NCBI GenBank assembly: GCA_963772335.1 | Contig: CAVYXF010000015.1 | Span: 302,641-366,640 of the forward strand | Reading direction: 5' to 3' | Source of the DNA: CAVYXF01 sp963772335 | Lineage (GTDB): Bacteria; Pseudomonadota; Alphaproteobacteria; Rhizobiales; Rhodomicrobiaceae | DNA: 64,000 bases | Shown here: positions 9,625 through 18,957 of the stretch, one piece after another | Layout of the letters: the number at the start of each line of letters is the position of its first letter | Numbering within the stretch: the first letter of the stretch is position 1 | The notes under the pieces: generated by a model | The model's input: only the letters and a program-made list of their open reading frames with translations | Database searches by the model: none | Told to the model about the DNA's origin: nothing | Position numbers and translations under genes: made by a program

Positions 9625-11052
9625 GTGATCTGCAGGAATGAGGTGCCTGACGATCCGCCTAACTCCGAAGGCGGGTTCATCTGCGACGTGGAGACATCCG
9701 CAATCGGCGCAACAATCGGCGCAACGATCTCCGCAGAGCGACGCGTCCAAAGCGTATCGCCAGGCCACGAACGCCGACGTCCTCCCGCAACGCCTGGCTC
9801 TCCTGCTCAGGCTCCCTTCGCACGGTTGAAGAGCTTGTATAAAAATGATCATGCGAAGTTGCGTGAACAGATCGAGGCTTTGACGCCAGATACTTTGTAC
9901 CTCCAGTTTCTTCGCGATCAGGCGCTCGCGACATTGCAAGCTGATCGCCTCGATCAAACCAAAATGCTCCTCACGCGGTTCTTACAAGTGAGGAGTGCAG
10001 GGCTGAAGACGGCCGAAAAACGCAGTCTGAATGCCGCCGTGGCGGAAGCCGCGCTCGGTTGGATTTCGATGCTGGAGGCGCGCTACCAGCTCGCCGCCGA
10101 CCACTTCCACAATGCTGATCGGTATCTGCCGCTCGAAGCGATCGCCCAGCGCCGCAACTATCGGCACGCCGAGAGCGAAGCTTACGACCGGTTGGGCAGA
10201 CAGCCCGGCAATAACGATGCGCTCAGGAAGGCCATCCAACTTCGCCGAGTGCTGCTCCGGCGGACATCCCCTACCGAGCAGCCCACGCAATGGCGAACGC
10301 TCCAAAACGAGATTGGCAATACCCTTCTTGTTCTCGGCGAGCGAGAGAGCCGCACGGGTTCGCTGCAGAAGGCCGTGGCCGCGTTTCGTCTGGCGATCAG
10401 CGATGGGCTGCGTGAGCAAAGACCGTTGGAATGGGCGATGGCGCAGACCAAGATTGGGGTTGCCCTGACCCGGCTCGGCGAACGGGAAGGCCGGGCCTCG
10501 CGCTTGGGCGAGGCAGTACTCGCATTTCGCGCCGCACTCTCAATAATAACGGCCGACCAGGCGAGTTGGGCGTTGACGCAAAACTATCTTGGCCTGGCGC
10601 TATCCCGCCTTGCCGAACACGAGAGCGGCACCGCGCGGCTGGAAGAAGCCGTCGATGCGTTCCGCGCGGCTCTCCGGGAGCGAACGCGGGAGCGTGCGGC
10701 GCGCGACTGGGCAAGAACGCAGCACAACCTTGGCGCCACGCTTTTCGCGCTTGGGGAGCGGGAGAGCAGTGCCCAGCGGCTTGAGGAAGCGGCCGCTGCC
10801 TTTCGTGCTGCCCTCGAGGAACGTACCGTCGGCCGCGCACCGCTCGATTGGGCGGCGACGCGGTTTGGCCTTGCCAACGTGCTCGCCAGCCTTGGAATGC
10901 GTGAGGGGGGAACGACGCGTCTGACCGAAGCAGCCAATCTGTATCGCGAGGTTCTCGGCGTGCTCGCCGGAACGCAGGCAAATAGGCTGACCGAAGAGGT
11001 GAAGGTCCGCCTGGCTCAAGCGGAGCGCTCCCTTGCCAGCCGGAGAAACTGA
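9625..11052 (+). CDS. TPR-like repeat protein
   Basis: This 475-residue cytoplasmic-looking protein is built from helical repeats. From about residue 195 to 460 there are at least five repeats of about 50 residues with the pattern LGERES-x-RLEEAVAAFRAALxERT-x-W-x-TQ-x-LGxAL. This is the long tetratricopeptide variant common in alphaproteobacteria and is usually a protein-interaction scaffold. There is no signal peptide. The N-terminal 65 residues are low-complexity and contain a small internal duplication (IGATIGATI). The start, a GTG at 9625 with AAGGA upstream, is uncertain, and a later start near residue 66 is possible. It ends 168 nt before a response-regulator gene, so a signalling link is possible. 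Confidence 0.75.
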   Translation: MICRNEVPDDPPNSEGGFICDVETSAIGATIGATISAERRVQSVSPGHERRRPPATPGSPAQAPFARLKSLYKNDHAKLREQIEALTPDTLYLQFLRDQALATLQADRLDQTKMLLTRFLQVRSAGLKTAEKRSLNAAVAEAALGWISMLEARYQLAADHFHNADRYLPLEAIAQRRNYRHAESEAYDRLGRQPGNNDALRKAIQLRRVLLRRTSPTEQPTQWRTLQNEIGNTLLVLGERESRTGSLQKAVAAFRLAISDGLREQRPLEWAMAQTKIGVALTRLGEREGRASRLGEAVLAFRAALSIITADQASWALTQNYLGLALSRLAEHESGTARLEEAVDAFRAALRERTRERAARDWARTQHNLGATLFALGERESSAQRLEEAAAAFRAALEERTVGRAPLDWAATRFGLANVLASLGMREGGTTRLTEAANLYREVLGVLAGTQANRLTEEVKVRLAQAERSLASRRN

Positions 11053-11220
11053 GTGGCGCTTAATTACACCAGCGTCATCGCCAGGTCCAAGCGATACGTC
11101 AGGGAACGGGCTCAATTGGAACTGCAAGCCGGGTGGGAAGGGCGATGTCCCTTTCTTCCCGACCCGGGCACGGATCGTTCTTGCTGGACGCGCAGACCGG
11201 CTCAATGGACAGGACAATGC

Positions 11221-11619
11221 ATGGCAAACATAACAGACCTATCAGGGCGCCGCATTCTAATCGTCGAAGACGAAGTCCTGATCGCACTGCTGCTCGAAAG
11301 CATGCTCAAGCAATTGGGGTGCGTCGTCGCGGCAACGGCTATGCGGGCGGCTGATGCCCTGGCCTTGATCGCAGCGGGTGAGCAAAGCTTTGATGCCGCC
11401 ACGCTCGACATCGATCTCGGTGGCGAGAGCGCCGACGAAATAGCTGCCTTTCTCGATGCGCGACGCATCCCGTTCGTGGTGGTGACGGGTTACTTAGATC
11501 CTGTCGTCCTCAGCCGCTATGCAAATCGTCCGATCATTTCCAAACCGCTCGTCGCGGAGCATCTCGGAATAGGCCTGCAACGTCTGTGGCCGAGCCCCGG
11601 TGGGAACAACCGCCAATGA
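11221..11619 (+). CDS. Single-domain response regulator (CheY-like receiver)
   Basis: The 132-residue product is a lone receiver domain. It has the acidic pair in VEDE, a phosphorylatable Asp in TLDIDLGG, a conserved Thr in VVTGY and a Lys in SKPL. No output domain follows, so it must act through partners or as a phosphate shuttle. The ATG at 11221 begins the conserved receiver sequence (RRILIVEDE near residue 10). An upstream in-frame extension back to 11053 has no family resemblance. Such free receivers next to helical-repeat proteins are common in Hyphomicrobiales; no histidine kinase is present in the window. Confidence 0.9.
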   Translation: MANITDLSGRRILIVEDEVLIALLLESMLKQLGCVVAATAMRAADALALIAAGEQSFDAATLDIDLGGESADEIAAFLDARRIPFVVVTGYLDPVVLSRYANRPIISKPLVAEHLGIGLQRLWPSPGGNNRQ

Positions 11620-11986
11620 CATCGTCATTGAAATAAGCAACGCCGGAATGCACACGAATCGCCAGCGCTGCTTCGGCATTGCTCAGTCGTCTCGTCACTT
11701 TTCTGCAACGAGCTGCAGAAAGTCCGGCAGAGAGGGACGCATCGCCCCGCCAAAGTGTTTAGGAGGTTGTAGCGGGCGCTTTTGCAATGCATCGCGCCTA
11801 TGACTCCATTCCATCTGCGCCGGGCTGCTGCGGCGCGGATCACGCAAACATCATCGGCCAGAGCGAAGCAAGATCGATGCGAGAAGCTATTGAGGGGATT
11901 CCCGAGGCAGCTCATCCAACAAGCCGATACCTGGATTTGCCTCATGCTTCTCAGCGCGACGACGGAACGAAGGATGGAGCATATCC
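11620..11986. other. Intergenic region with second 66-nt motif
   Basis: This 367-nt stretch has no supported gene. It contains the second copy of the 66-nt motif at 11701-11766 and the ribosome binding region of the fucose synthase gene. Confidence 0.5.
11701..11766 (+). repeat. 66-nt motif, copy 2
   Basis: This is a diverged copy of 9219-9284. Here the leading inverted repeat is a perfect 7-bp pair (TTCTGCA with TGCAGAA around a 6-nt loop). AGGGACG and GTGTTTAGGA follow. It lies 220 nt upstream of the fucose synthase gene. Confidence 0.45.
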
Positions 11987-12973
11987 ATGACGGGGCCGGC
12001 ACATGAACAAGGTCTGGCGGCCAAAAATATGAGCGCTGCGTTTGCGCTCGCGGGAAAAAGCGTGTTTGTCGCGGGTCACCGCGGGATGGTCGGCTCGGCG
12101 CTGGTCCGCCGCCTGCTGTCGGAAGAATGCAACATTATCGTTGCAACGCGTAATGAATTGGACCTCAGGCGGCAGGAGGATGTCGAGCGCTGGATGGCGG
12201 CGCAGCGTCCCAATGCAGTGTTTATCGCGGCTGCAAAGGTCGGCGGCATTTTGGCCAACGAAACCCACCCCGCCGATTTCCTGCACCAGAACCTCGCCAT
12301 CGAAGCCAATCTTATTGACGCCGCCTACCAGACCGGGGTCCAGAAGCTTGTCTTCCTCGGCTCATCCACGGTATATCCGAAGCTGGCGGCGCAGCCGATT
12401 CAGGAAGACGCACTGTTAACTGGTCCCCTTGAGCCGACGCATGAAGGCTATGCAATTGCCAAGATCACCGGCATCAAGCTGTGTCAGGCCTATCGGCGGC
12501 AGCATGGCTGCGATTTCGTCTCGGCAATGCCCTCCAATCTCTATGGACCAGGCGATAATTTCGATCCGGCGACCAGCCATTTCCTGCCGGCGCTGATCCG
12601 CAAATTCCACGAGGCCAAGCTCAATGAACGCAAAGAGGTGGTGATGTGGGGATCAGGCACGCCGCGCCGAGAGCTGCTCTACGTCGATGATTGCGCAGAC
12701 GCTCTGGTGCATGTGATGAAGTTCTATTCGGCGCAGGAGCAGATCAATGTCGGCTCGGGGGAGGACTTGCCGATCATCGATATAGCCCGGATCGTTGCCC
12801 GCGTGATCGGCTTTGACGGCGCGATCGTCAACGACCTATCGAAGCCGGACGGCATCGCGCGCAAGCTGATGAACGGCGACAAGCTGAGAGCGCTGGGCTG
12901 GCACCCGCAAACCTCGCTGGAAGAGGGCGTGCGCGCCACCTATCGCTGGTATCTGGCGTCGGGGCAGGCATAG
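11987..12973 (+). CDS. fcl: GDP-L-fucose synthase
   Basis: This enzyme epimerises and reduces GDP-4-keto-6-deoxy-D-mannose to GDP-L-fucose for surface polysaccharides, using NADPH. It is an extended SDR protein. The nucleotide-binding motif GHRGMVGSALVRRL is near the N-terminus, the catalytic Tyr-Lys pair is in YAIAKITGIKL, and PSNLYGPGDNFDP is diagnostic for the family. Length (328 aa) is normal. The start at 11987 follows GGATGGAG; a second Met at 12029 (MSAAFAL) is also possible. The usual partner GDP-mannose 4,6-dehydratase (gmd) is not in the window. Confidence 0.93.
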   Translation: MTGPAHEQGLAAKNMSAAFALAGKSVFVAGHRGMVGSALVRRLLSEECNIIVATRNELDLRRQEDVERWMAAQRPNAVFIAAAKVGGILANETHPADFLHQNLAIEANLIDAAYQTGVQKLVFLGSSTVYPKLAAQPIQEDALLTGPLEPTHEGYAIAKITGIKLCQAYRRQHGCDFVSAMPSNLYGPGDNFDPATSHFLPALIRKFHEAKLNERKEVVMWGSGTPRRELLYVDDCADALVHVMKFYSAQEQINVGSGEDLPIIDIARIVARVIGFDGAIVNDLSKPDGIARKLMNGDKLRALGWHPQTSLEEGVRATYRWYLASGQA

Positions 12974-13219
12974 TCCGCCTCGCCGATTTGCGGGTGCATT
13001 GATGGCGTTCAGATCGCTCAAGGTCAGAACGCAGTAGTGAGCCGAATGACGGTTGTGAGGCGAAGCAGGCGTCACGGCTCAACGACGGCATCGATGGCGG
13101 CTCTGCCAAGCGCGCAGAAGAACACAGATCCAGGAATTCTGATTCCGAATTGGCTACAGCCCTGGGCTCGTTAGCCAACACAGCGTCCAATCGACTGTTA
13201 TCAGGAAAAATTTTAGTAG

Positions 13220-13296
13220 TGGCGGGAGTGACGGGACTCGAACCCGCGACCTCCGGCGTGACAGGCCGGCGCTCTAACCGACTGAGCTACACCCCC
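13220..13296 (-). tRNA. tRNA-Asp (GTC)
   Basis: The reverse strand folds as a 77-nt tRNA with encoded CCA. The acceptor is GGGGGTG with CACTCCC. A D-arm (AGCTCAGTCGGTTAGAGC), an anticodon loop CTGTCAC with anticodon GTC, and a T-arm containing GGTTCGAGTCC are all present. Confidence 0.97.
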
Positions 13297-13563
13297 AGAA
13301 ATCGCATGCGCGATCTGGCATGATTGTGTGCCCGATGATGTAAGCCAGACCGCCAGATGCGTCAAGCGCACTGTTGCCGGTACGCCCGGGCAGATTTCGG
13401 CCCATCAGGTCGCCCTCAGCCATCGCCGCCGCGCCGATAAGGGCGCCATTTGTGACATCATCACAGACCCGCACGCTCCGCCGCTCTTATGCTTTGGGCG
13501 GAAAGACCGGTCTTCTTTCGAATGCCTCAGAACCGGTCCCCTGAGGCCCAAGGAGGTTCGTCC

Positions 13564-14142
13564 ATGAGCCCTTCATCTTCCCGTTACACGCCTCTGTCCT
13601 GGATCAGCGGCGGCCTGGCTCTCGGCATCGTTTTCTTCGCGGCGGTGCTGCTTGCCAAGCCGATCGGCGTCTCCACCGAATTTGCCGTCCTGGATGGGGT
13701 GATTTGGCATGCCGCCGATCCGGGTGTGGTCACGCCGTCGCAGAACGCGAAAAGCGGCTATACCAGCCCGAATGCCTACCTGGCACAGGGCGGCGGCGCC
13801 TTGGCCAAAGCCGTCGCCAATCCGCTCAATTACGGCATGGTGTTCGTCGGCGCAATGTTCATCGGCGCGCTGATCTCCGGCGTGCTGCGCGGCGGCATCG
13901 GCGGGGAAGAGCGCTCTATGCCCCAGGTCTGGCGCGCCAATTTCGGCGACTTAAGTCTTAAGCGCTATGTCGCCGCCTTCGCGGCCGGCTTTCTCGTGCT
14001 TTACGGCGCGCGTCTTGCTGGCGGATGCACCTCCGGGCACATGATGAGTGGCATGATGCAGACCGCTCTGTCCGGGTACATGTTCGCAGCGGGCGCCTTC
14101 CTGACCGGCATTCCTGTTGCCCTTTACCTGTTCAGAAAGTAG
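13564..14142 (+). CDS. YeeE/YedE-family sulfur-compound transporter, first half
   Basis: This 192-residue polytopic membrane protein belongs to the YeeE/YedE family, whose members import thiosulfate or related sulfur species. The conserved cysteine motif GGCTSGHMMSGM is near the C-terminus. Four to five hydrophobic helices are visible. AAGGAGG precedes the ATG at 13564; an upstream extension to 13489 lacks support. The next gene, 8 nt downstream, encodes the matching partner, so the two presumably form one heteromeric transporter. Confidence 0.9.
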   Translation: MSPSSSRYTPLSWISGGLALGIVFFAAVLLAKPIGVSTEFAVLDGVIWHAADPGVVTPSQNAKSGYTSPNAYLAQGGGALAKAVANPLNYGMVFVGAMFIGALISGVLRGGIGGEERSMPQVWRANFGDLSLKRYVAAFAAGFLVLYGARLAGGCTSGHMMSGMMQTALSGYMFAAGAFLTGIPVALYLFRK

Positions 14143-14150
14143 GTCCACCA

Positions 14151-14744
14151 ATGAGCACGTTACTTTTGCCCCTGATCCTTGGCGCCGCCTTCGGCTTCAT
14201 CCTCGACCGGATCGGCGCAACCAATCCGGGCTTCATCATCAAGATGCTCAATCTCACCGACCTGCATCTGATGAAGACCATCCTTGCCGGCATCGGAATT
14301 GCTTCGATTCTAATGTTCGGCGGGCTCCTTGCTGGCCTCGTCGATCCTGGGCATCTGTCGGTGAAGGAAGCCTATCTTGGCGTGTTCGTCGGCGGAGCGC
14401 TGTTGGGCCTCGGCTTCGCCGTAGCCGGCTATTGCCCCGGCACCGGCCTCACGGCCTTGGCAACCGGAAGAATCGACGCGCTGTTCTTCGTCATCGGCGG
14501 TCTTATCGGTGCCGCAGCCTATATGATCAGCTTTGCCTTCGTCGGTGTGCCGGGCCTGCTGGAGCCGATTGCTGGCGGCAAACCAACCCTCGGCCCGATT
14601 GGCGGCACTTCCTATCCGGCCCTGTTTCCGACCGTTCCGGGCGAAGTGCTCGGCATTGCTGTCGGAGTGGTGTTCGTGCTGATCGCCTGGGCCTTGCCAC
14701 GCCATCTTGGTAGCAAGACACCGGCCGCTGTTCCGGCCGAATAA
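14151..14744 (+). CDS. YeeE/YedE-family partner membrane protein
   Basis: This 197-residue protein is the second member of the pair (DUF6691-type). It has about five hydrophobic helices and a conserved cysteine in GYCPGTGLTAL, matching the cysteine motif of the preceding protein. Both genes are separated by 8 nt and are surely co-transcribed. The family is often found with sulfur-responsive regulators or rhodanese proteins, none of which is present here. The pair sits between two tRNA genes. Confidence 0.88.
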   Translation: MSTLLLPLILGAAFGFILDRIGATNPGFIIKMLNLTDLHLMKTILAGIGIASILMFGGLLAGLVDPGHLSVKEAYLGVFVGGALLGLGFAVAGYCPGTGLTALATGRIDALFFVIGGLIGAAAYMISFAFVGVPGLLEPIAGGKPTLGPIGGTSYPALFPTVPGEVLGIAVGVVFVLIAWALPRHLGSKTPAAVPAE

Positions 14745-14836
14745 TCCTGCATCTCTCCTCGAGCCGGACGCGTCAACGCGTCCGTGCTTGGGGAGGGAGC
14801 CTGATCCCATTGCCCGCGTCTGAGCTGAATGTTGGT

Positions 14837-14911
<75 letters not shown>

Positions 14912-15066
14912 CAATTTACTGCTAAGCAAAGCTTTTGCGAGGTTCGGAACGGCATGACGGGAACAGAACCGCACCGAACGCATCGCGAGACCACCAGCAC
15001 TTTTAGCCGCTCTGCTTCTTGAGTTCTACCAAATTGCTGCCGTAATCCCACGGCGGGCGGCAGAAG

Positions 15067-15423
15067 GTGGCGCAATGCGGCCGTGCTCTCAAGACCCTTG
15101 ATCCTGAGCAAAAGCATAAGATGCGCCGATCGCTGAAGAAGCTGCGCTATATGGTAGCATCTTTTGCGCCGCTCTACCCCGAGAAAGATGTCGAGCAATT
15201 TGAGAAAAGGCTAAAGGGCCTGCAAGATCTATTTGGTTATATCAATGATGTCCGGACCGCTGACCAGCTCCGCAAGATCTGCACGGAGCGATCTGTCGAC
15301 CGGGCGAAATCATGCTTCGCCGCAGGTTACGTGGGCACTCACCAAGCAAACGTTGCAAGCGCATGGAAAGGCGCAGCGAAGGGTTGGCGCCGGCTGAAAG
15401 CAGTTGAACGCTTCTGGCAATGA
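15067..15423 (+). pseudogene. CHAD-domain protein remnant
   Basis: The 118 codons match only the C-terminal part of a CHAD (polyphosphate-associated, His-rich helical) domain, with the typical MRRSLKKLRYMVASFAPLYP helix and LQDLFGYINDVRTA. An in-frame stop at 15040 closes the frame upstream, so the N-terminal half of the domain and the usual CYTH partner are missing. It lies 155 nt from the tRNA-Val gene. It is most likely the leftover of a larger gene truncated by recombination near the tRNA. A functional mini-CHAD protein starting at the GTG is possible but less likely. Confidence 0.7.
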
Positions 15424-15602
15424 CGCGCCCGCTCCAGCGACTTGCTTCCGGTGAACCACGCCCTGACCCAACCTGAGACATGATTTCGCCTGGCATGGGG
15501 AAATGCGGCCCAATTATCGCGCGGCGGCGCGGCGCTGACAGACGATCTCGGCAGAGCCTTGTCGCCAGTTAGGATTTGCCGGGGCGCCACCCGAGGTCTC
15601 GC

Positions 15603-17060
15603 TTAGCCTCCGATCGCGCTAGCACCTCGCCCGCCTTGCGACTGCGACTCCGGACGGATCGTCAATGCCGCGGTTAGCGCACTAAGCGCGGCGAGGGCGG
15701 TTGCGCAGAGCATGACGAATCGATAGGCGTTCGCCACAGCCCCGGCCTGCAGCGAGGCAGCATCCACTCCGCCGAAAGCCAAACCGAGCGCGGCGACTGC
15801 CAGCAAGCCACCGGCTCGGGCTGCGGCATTGTTGATCCCGGAGGCCACCCCGCTTTGGTCGCCGGGGGCAGAATTGAAAACAGTCGTCGTCAGCGGAGCG
15901 ACGCAAAGCGTCATGCCGATAGCGACGATCACGAGGCCGGGGAAAACGCTCACCCAATAACTTGGTGCTTCCCCCGAGACGGCGAGCACGGCGAAGCCGG
16001 CCGCTGTTAACGCGGCGCCGCCGACCAGCGGCAGCCGTGCATTTACGCGTTCCACCAGCCCGCCGGACCAGCGCGAACCTAGGCCCATAATAGCCGAGAA
16101 GGGCAGGAAGGCGGCGCCGGCAGCCGTCGCGCTATAGCCATGAGCCTGGATCATCAGGAAGGGCAGCAAGAACAAAGCGCCGGTAAGAGCGGCGTAGAGC
16201 AGCACGGTCAAAGCGTTCGCGCCGGCAAAGGTCTCGTTGCGGAACAGCGTCAGCGGCATCATGGGTGCATCGCTCCGCGCTTCTGCCTGCAAAAAAAGCC
16301 AGATCACAGGAAGCGCCGCGAGCAAAGCGGTGATACCGCTCAGCGCCTGGCCGCCTCCGAGCGCGATCAACCCATAGCTCAAAAGGCCGAGGCCCAGCGT
16401 CGCAAGCAGCGCGCCGCGTAAATCGAGCGGTTTGTCGGCTTCCACGGAGCTGTCTGCGGGAAGTTTGAGAGCAAACCAGATAGCCACCGCCGCGACCGGC
16501 AGGTTGATGAAGAAGATGGAACGCCAGCCGATGCTGTCGACGAGCCAGCCGCCGAGCGGAGGTCCAAGGGCGGTTGTCAGCGCACCGGCTGCTGCCCAGG
16601 TACCGATCGCCCGCCCGCGCTCCTCGCCGGAGTAGGCCGCGCCGATGAGGGCAAGGCTTGCAGGGACGAGCATCGCTGCGGCGGCGCCCTGGACCAGCCG
16701 GCCAGCGATCAGCAAGCCGGCCGAGGGGGCAAGGCCACAGGCCAGCGAGGTGATGGCGAAGCCCACGAGCCCAATAAGGAACACCCTGCGACGGCCAAGC
16801 CGGTCGCCCGCCGCACCGCCCAGCAGGATGAGGCTGGCGAGCGTCAGCATATAGCCGTTAACCACCCATTGCACGGCCGCAAGCTCCGCCTCCAGCCCAC
16901 TCTGGATTGCCGGCAGCGCAACGTTTACCACCGAGCTATCGATGAAGCTGAGGCTTGACCCGAGAATTGTGGCCGGAAGCACCCAGCCTGTTGGCTGGGT
17001 GCCTTGGCGCGCAGACTGCGCCTGCGGTATTTCGCAGGGCAGACGATGAGGCCCCACCAT
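15603..17060 (-). CDS. MFS multidrug exporter, DHA2 (14-TM) family
   Basis: This 485-residue integral membrane protein of the EmrB/QacA type is expected to export drugs or metabolites in exchange for protons. Motif A appears as GDRLGRRRVFLIG after the second helix, and motif C-like Gly/Pro-rich sequence appears in helix 5 (GALTTALGPPLGGWLV). About 14 helices can be counted. The ATG at 17060 is chosen because GAGGAG lies 9 nt upstream; an in-frame GTG at 17105 has no such signal. No adjacent periplasmic adaptor (EmrA/HlyD) gene is present. Confidence 0.92.
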   Translation of the reverse strand: MVGPHRLPCEIPQAQSARQGTQPTGWVLPATILGSSLSFIDSSVVNVALPAIQSGLEAELAAVQWVVNGYMLTLASLILLGGAAGDRLGRRRVFLIGLVGFAITSLACGLAPSAGLLIAGRLVQGAAAAMLVPASLALIGAAYSGEERGRAIGTWAAAGALTTALGPPLGGWLVDSIGWRSIFFINLPVAAVAIWFALKLPADSSVEADKPLDLRGALLATLGLGLLSYGLIALGGGQALSGITALLAALPVIWLFLQAEARSDAPMMPLTLFRNETFAGANALTVLLYAALTGALFLLPFLMIQAHGYSATAAGAAFLPFSAIMGLGSRWSGGLVERVNARLPLVGGAALTAAGFAVLAVSGEAPSYWVSVFPGLVIVAIGMTLCVAPLTTTVFNSAPGDQSGVASGINNAAARAGGLLAVAALGLAFGGVDAASLQAGAVANAYRFVMLCATALAALSALTAALTIRPESQSQGGRGASAIGG

Positions 17061-17322
17061 GGTCGTTAACTCCTCTGCTCGAGGCACCGCGGCCGATCGT
17101 GACAACCGCCGACCATAGCCGACGCAGAACGGCTTTGATGAGATTTTTCTTTCGTTTATTGGCTGACGATTTAGGCAGAACCGTCGCCCCTATGCGGTGT
17201 GTAGCGACATGGGCCCACGTGCTCGGCTCCGGTTCGGGGCTGATGCCCCGCCCGAGACAAGGGCCAGCTCGCATGCTAAAGGCTCCGATCACCGGCAAAG
17301 ACGAGACGGAAGAGGGATAACA

Positions 17323-18177
17323 ATGTTCGGGCTCATCGCGAGATTTACGCCAAAGCTGCTTGCCGCGGTACGTGGAGCAGCGTGTATCGTGCTGCTCGCC
17401 AGCACCTCACCGGTCCTTGCGGCGAGCTGCGGCTCGGGCGGGGGCGGGTTCGAGAACTGGCTGGCGCAGTTCAAAAGCGAGGCGGCTGCCCAGGGCGTCT
17501 CCGATGCGACTTTATCGGGTGCGCTGGCCGGCGTGACCTACGACCCGGTGGTGATCCGGCTCGACCGATCGCAGCGCTCGTTCAATCTCAGCTTTGAGGC
17601 CTTCTACGCCCGCCGCGTCAACGATGCTTTGATCCGGCGCGGCCTGGGCCTGATGTCGTCGCATCGCGGAACGCTCGATCGCATCGAAAAGCGCTTCGGC
17701 GTGCCGGCTGCGGTCGTCGTGGCCATCTGGGGGCTGGAGACCAATTACGGCGTGCTTGGCGACAAGAGATCGATCCTGCGGTCGCTCGCCACGCTCGCTT
17801 ATGATTGCCGGCGCTCCGCTTTCTTCCGTAACGAGCTGGTCAGCGCGCTGAAGATCGTGCAGCGTGGCGATATGTCCCCGGCGCAGCTACGCGGCGGCTG
17901 GGCAGGCGAAATTGGCCAAACGCAATTCCTCGCCTCTGCCTACTACAAATATGCGGTGGACTTCGATGGCGACGGCCGGCGCGATCTTATCCGCAGCGTC
18001 CCGGACGCGCTGGCCTCCACCGCGAACTATTTGCGCGCCTATGGCTGGCAGCCGGGCCAGTCCTGGCACCCGGGCAGCTCGAACTACAGTGTCATCGCGC
18101 AGTGGAACAAGGCGCAGGTCTATATCCGCACCATTAGCGTGATGGCGGACAAGCTGGCGCGGCGCACTGCGTCTTAG
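17323..18177 (+). CDS. Lytic murein transglycosylase, MltB family
   Basis: The enzyme cleaves peptidoglycan between MurNAc and GlcNAc with 1,6-anhydro product formation. The catalytic glutamate is E139 in WGLETNYG, and GEIGQTQF and the C-terminal ANYLRAYGWQPGQSW pattern are typical of GH103. The first 27 residues form a signal peptide. The following AASC is only a weak lipobox, so it may be soluble periplasmic rather than a lipoprotein. At 284 aa it lacks the C-terminal peptidoglycan-binding domain of longer homologues. Transcription probably ends at the hairpin at 18234-18262. Confidence 0.93.
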   Translation: MFGLIARFTPKLLAAVRGAACIVLLASTSPVLAASCGSGGGGFENWLAQFKSEAAAQGVSDATLSGALAGVTYDPVVIRLDRSQRSFNLSFEAFYARRVNDALIRRGLGLMSSHRGTLDRIEKRFGVPAAVVVAIWGLETNYGVLGDKRSILRSLATLAYDCRRSAFFRNELVSALKIVQRGDMSPAQLRGGWAGEIGQTQFLASAYYKYAVDFDGDGRRDLIRSVPDALASTANYLRAYGWQPGQSWHPGSSNYSVIAQWNKAQVYIRTISVMADKLARRTAS

Positions 18178-18233
18178 TAGCGGGATGTAAAGACGCTCCT
18201 GTCATCGGCAGCCGCGCGCCCGCAAAACACGAA

Positions 18234-18262
18234 AAAGCGGCGCCCGAGAGAGCGCCGCTTTC
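18234..18262. terminator. Bidirectional intrinsic terminator
   Basis: A 7-bp GC stem (GCGGCGC with GCGCCGC) extended by three A-T pairs lies between the converging transglycosylase gene and the leftward repeat-protein gene. A-rich and T-rich flanks suit termination in both directions. Confidence 0.75.
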
Positions 18263-18306
18263 CAAAAACTGCCGACGAGATTGGGGAAGGGCTTCAGCCC
18301 CGAAAA

Positions 18307-18810
18307 TCACTCGCCGATTGTGACGTTGCCGCTGCCGACGCTGCCACGGTTGTCATTGCCGCCGATGACATTGCCGGTGCCCATGTCGCAGTTGTCACCC
18401 AGCGTCACCTTACCGCTGCCGACGCTGCCGTCGTTCTTGTCGGGCAGAATGGTATTGCCGTTCTGGGCGGCCTTTTTGCACGGTTTCGTGCCCGGACCGA
18501 TATAGACGTTGCCGGCTCCGACCTTGCCGCTGTTGTCACGGAAGCTGCCAATGACTTTTCCCGAGCCAATATTCACATCGGCGCCCTGGTCCATGTTATC
18601 CATATCGCTCATATCCATATCGCTGTCATCGTCGTCCTGGTCCACGGCCTTGGCCTTGTTTGCGGCGCGCATCGAGAGCGCGCTGGTGGCACACGCCCCT
18701 TTACATTCCGCGAGACTGGGAAAAACGCTCACCGGGCCTGCATATGCTAACGCCGAAAGCGTCCCCAACAGCAAGGCGCTAGAAAGCAGCGTTGCGCTGG
18801 TCTTGTTCAT
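18307..18810 (-). CDS. Secreted Gly/Asn-repeat protein, Asp/Met-rich variant
   Basis: This 167-residue exported protein starts at Met 18810 behind GGAGGACGACA. A signal peptide (to about residue 24) is followed by a Cys-containing segment, a strongly acidic Asp/Met stretch, and then irregular repeats of the type GSGNVTIG, GAGNVYIG, GSGKVTLG and GTGNVIGGNDNRG. The repeat unit GSGN-x-IG is shared with the next two genes upstream in the same direction, so the three form a small family. Function is unknown. The repeats suggest a beta-solenoid or matrix/adhesin-like surface protein. It lacks the regular 33-residue period and the terminal CIGC of its neighbours. Confidence 0.8.
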   Translation of the reverse strand: MNKTSATLLSSALLLGTLSALAYAGPVSVFPSLAECKGACATSALSMRAANKAKAVDQDDDDSDMDMSDMDNMDQGADVNIGSGKVIGSFRDNSGKVGAGNVYIGPGTKPCKKAAQNGNTILPDKNDGSVGSGKVTLGDNCDMGTGNVIGGNDNRGSVGSGNVTIGE

Positions 18811-18890
18811 TGTCGTCCTCCACTTCCGTTTGCCTCGATTGCATTCGTGCTGTCGCAGCCGCAACGAGGCGATAAAGAAAAACGCATGAA

Positions 18891-18913
18891 CCGGGCAGAC
18901 GAGGTCTGCCCGG
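18891..18913 (-). terminator. Intrinsic terminator
   Basis: A perfect 10-bp stem (CCGGGCAGAC with GTCTGCCCGG) with a 3-nt loop lies 45 nt past the stop of the 18958-19314 gene. A T-rich tract follows on the reverse strand. Confidence 0.75.
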
Positions 18914-18957
18914 CCTGAATGCTAACGGGTCGATTTGTCGACCTTCAACATACTCGA

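Noticed and set aside
14765..14785. Hairpin CGGACGCG-TCAA-CGCGTCCG after the YeeE pair as a terminator
   Set aside because: The stem is good but no T tract follows, so termination is not supported.
17323..18177. Lipoprotein signal in the lytic transglycosylase
   Set aside because: The residues before Cys (AAS) are a poor lipobox without Leu at -3, so a simple signal peptide is the safer call.
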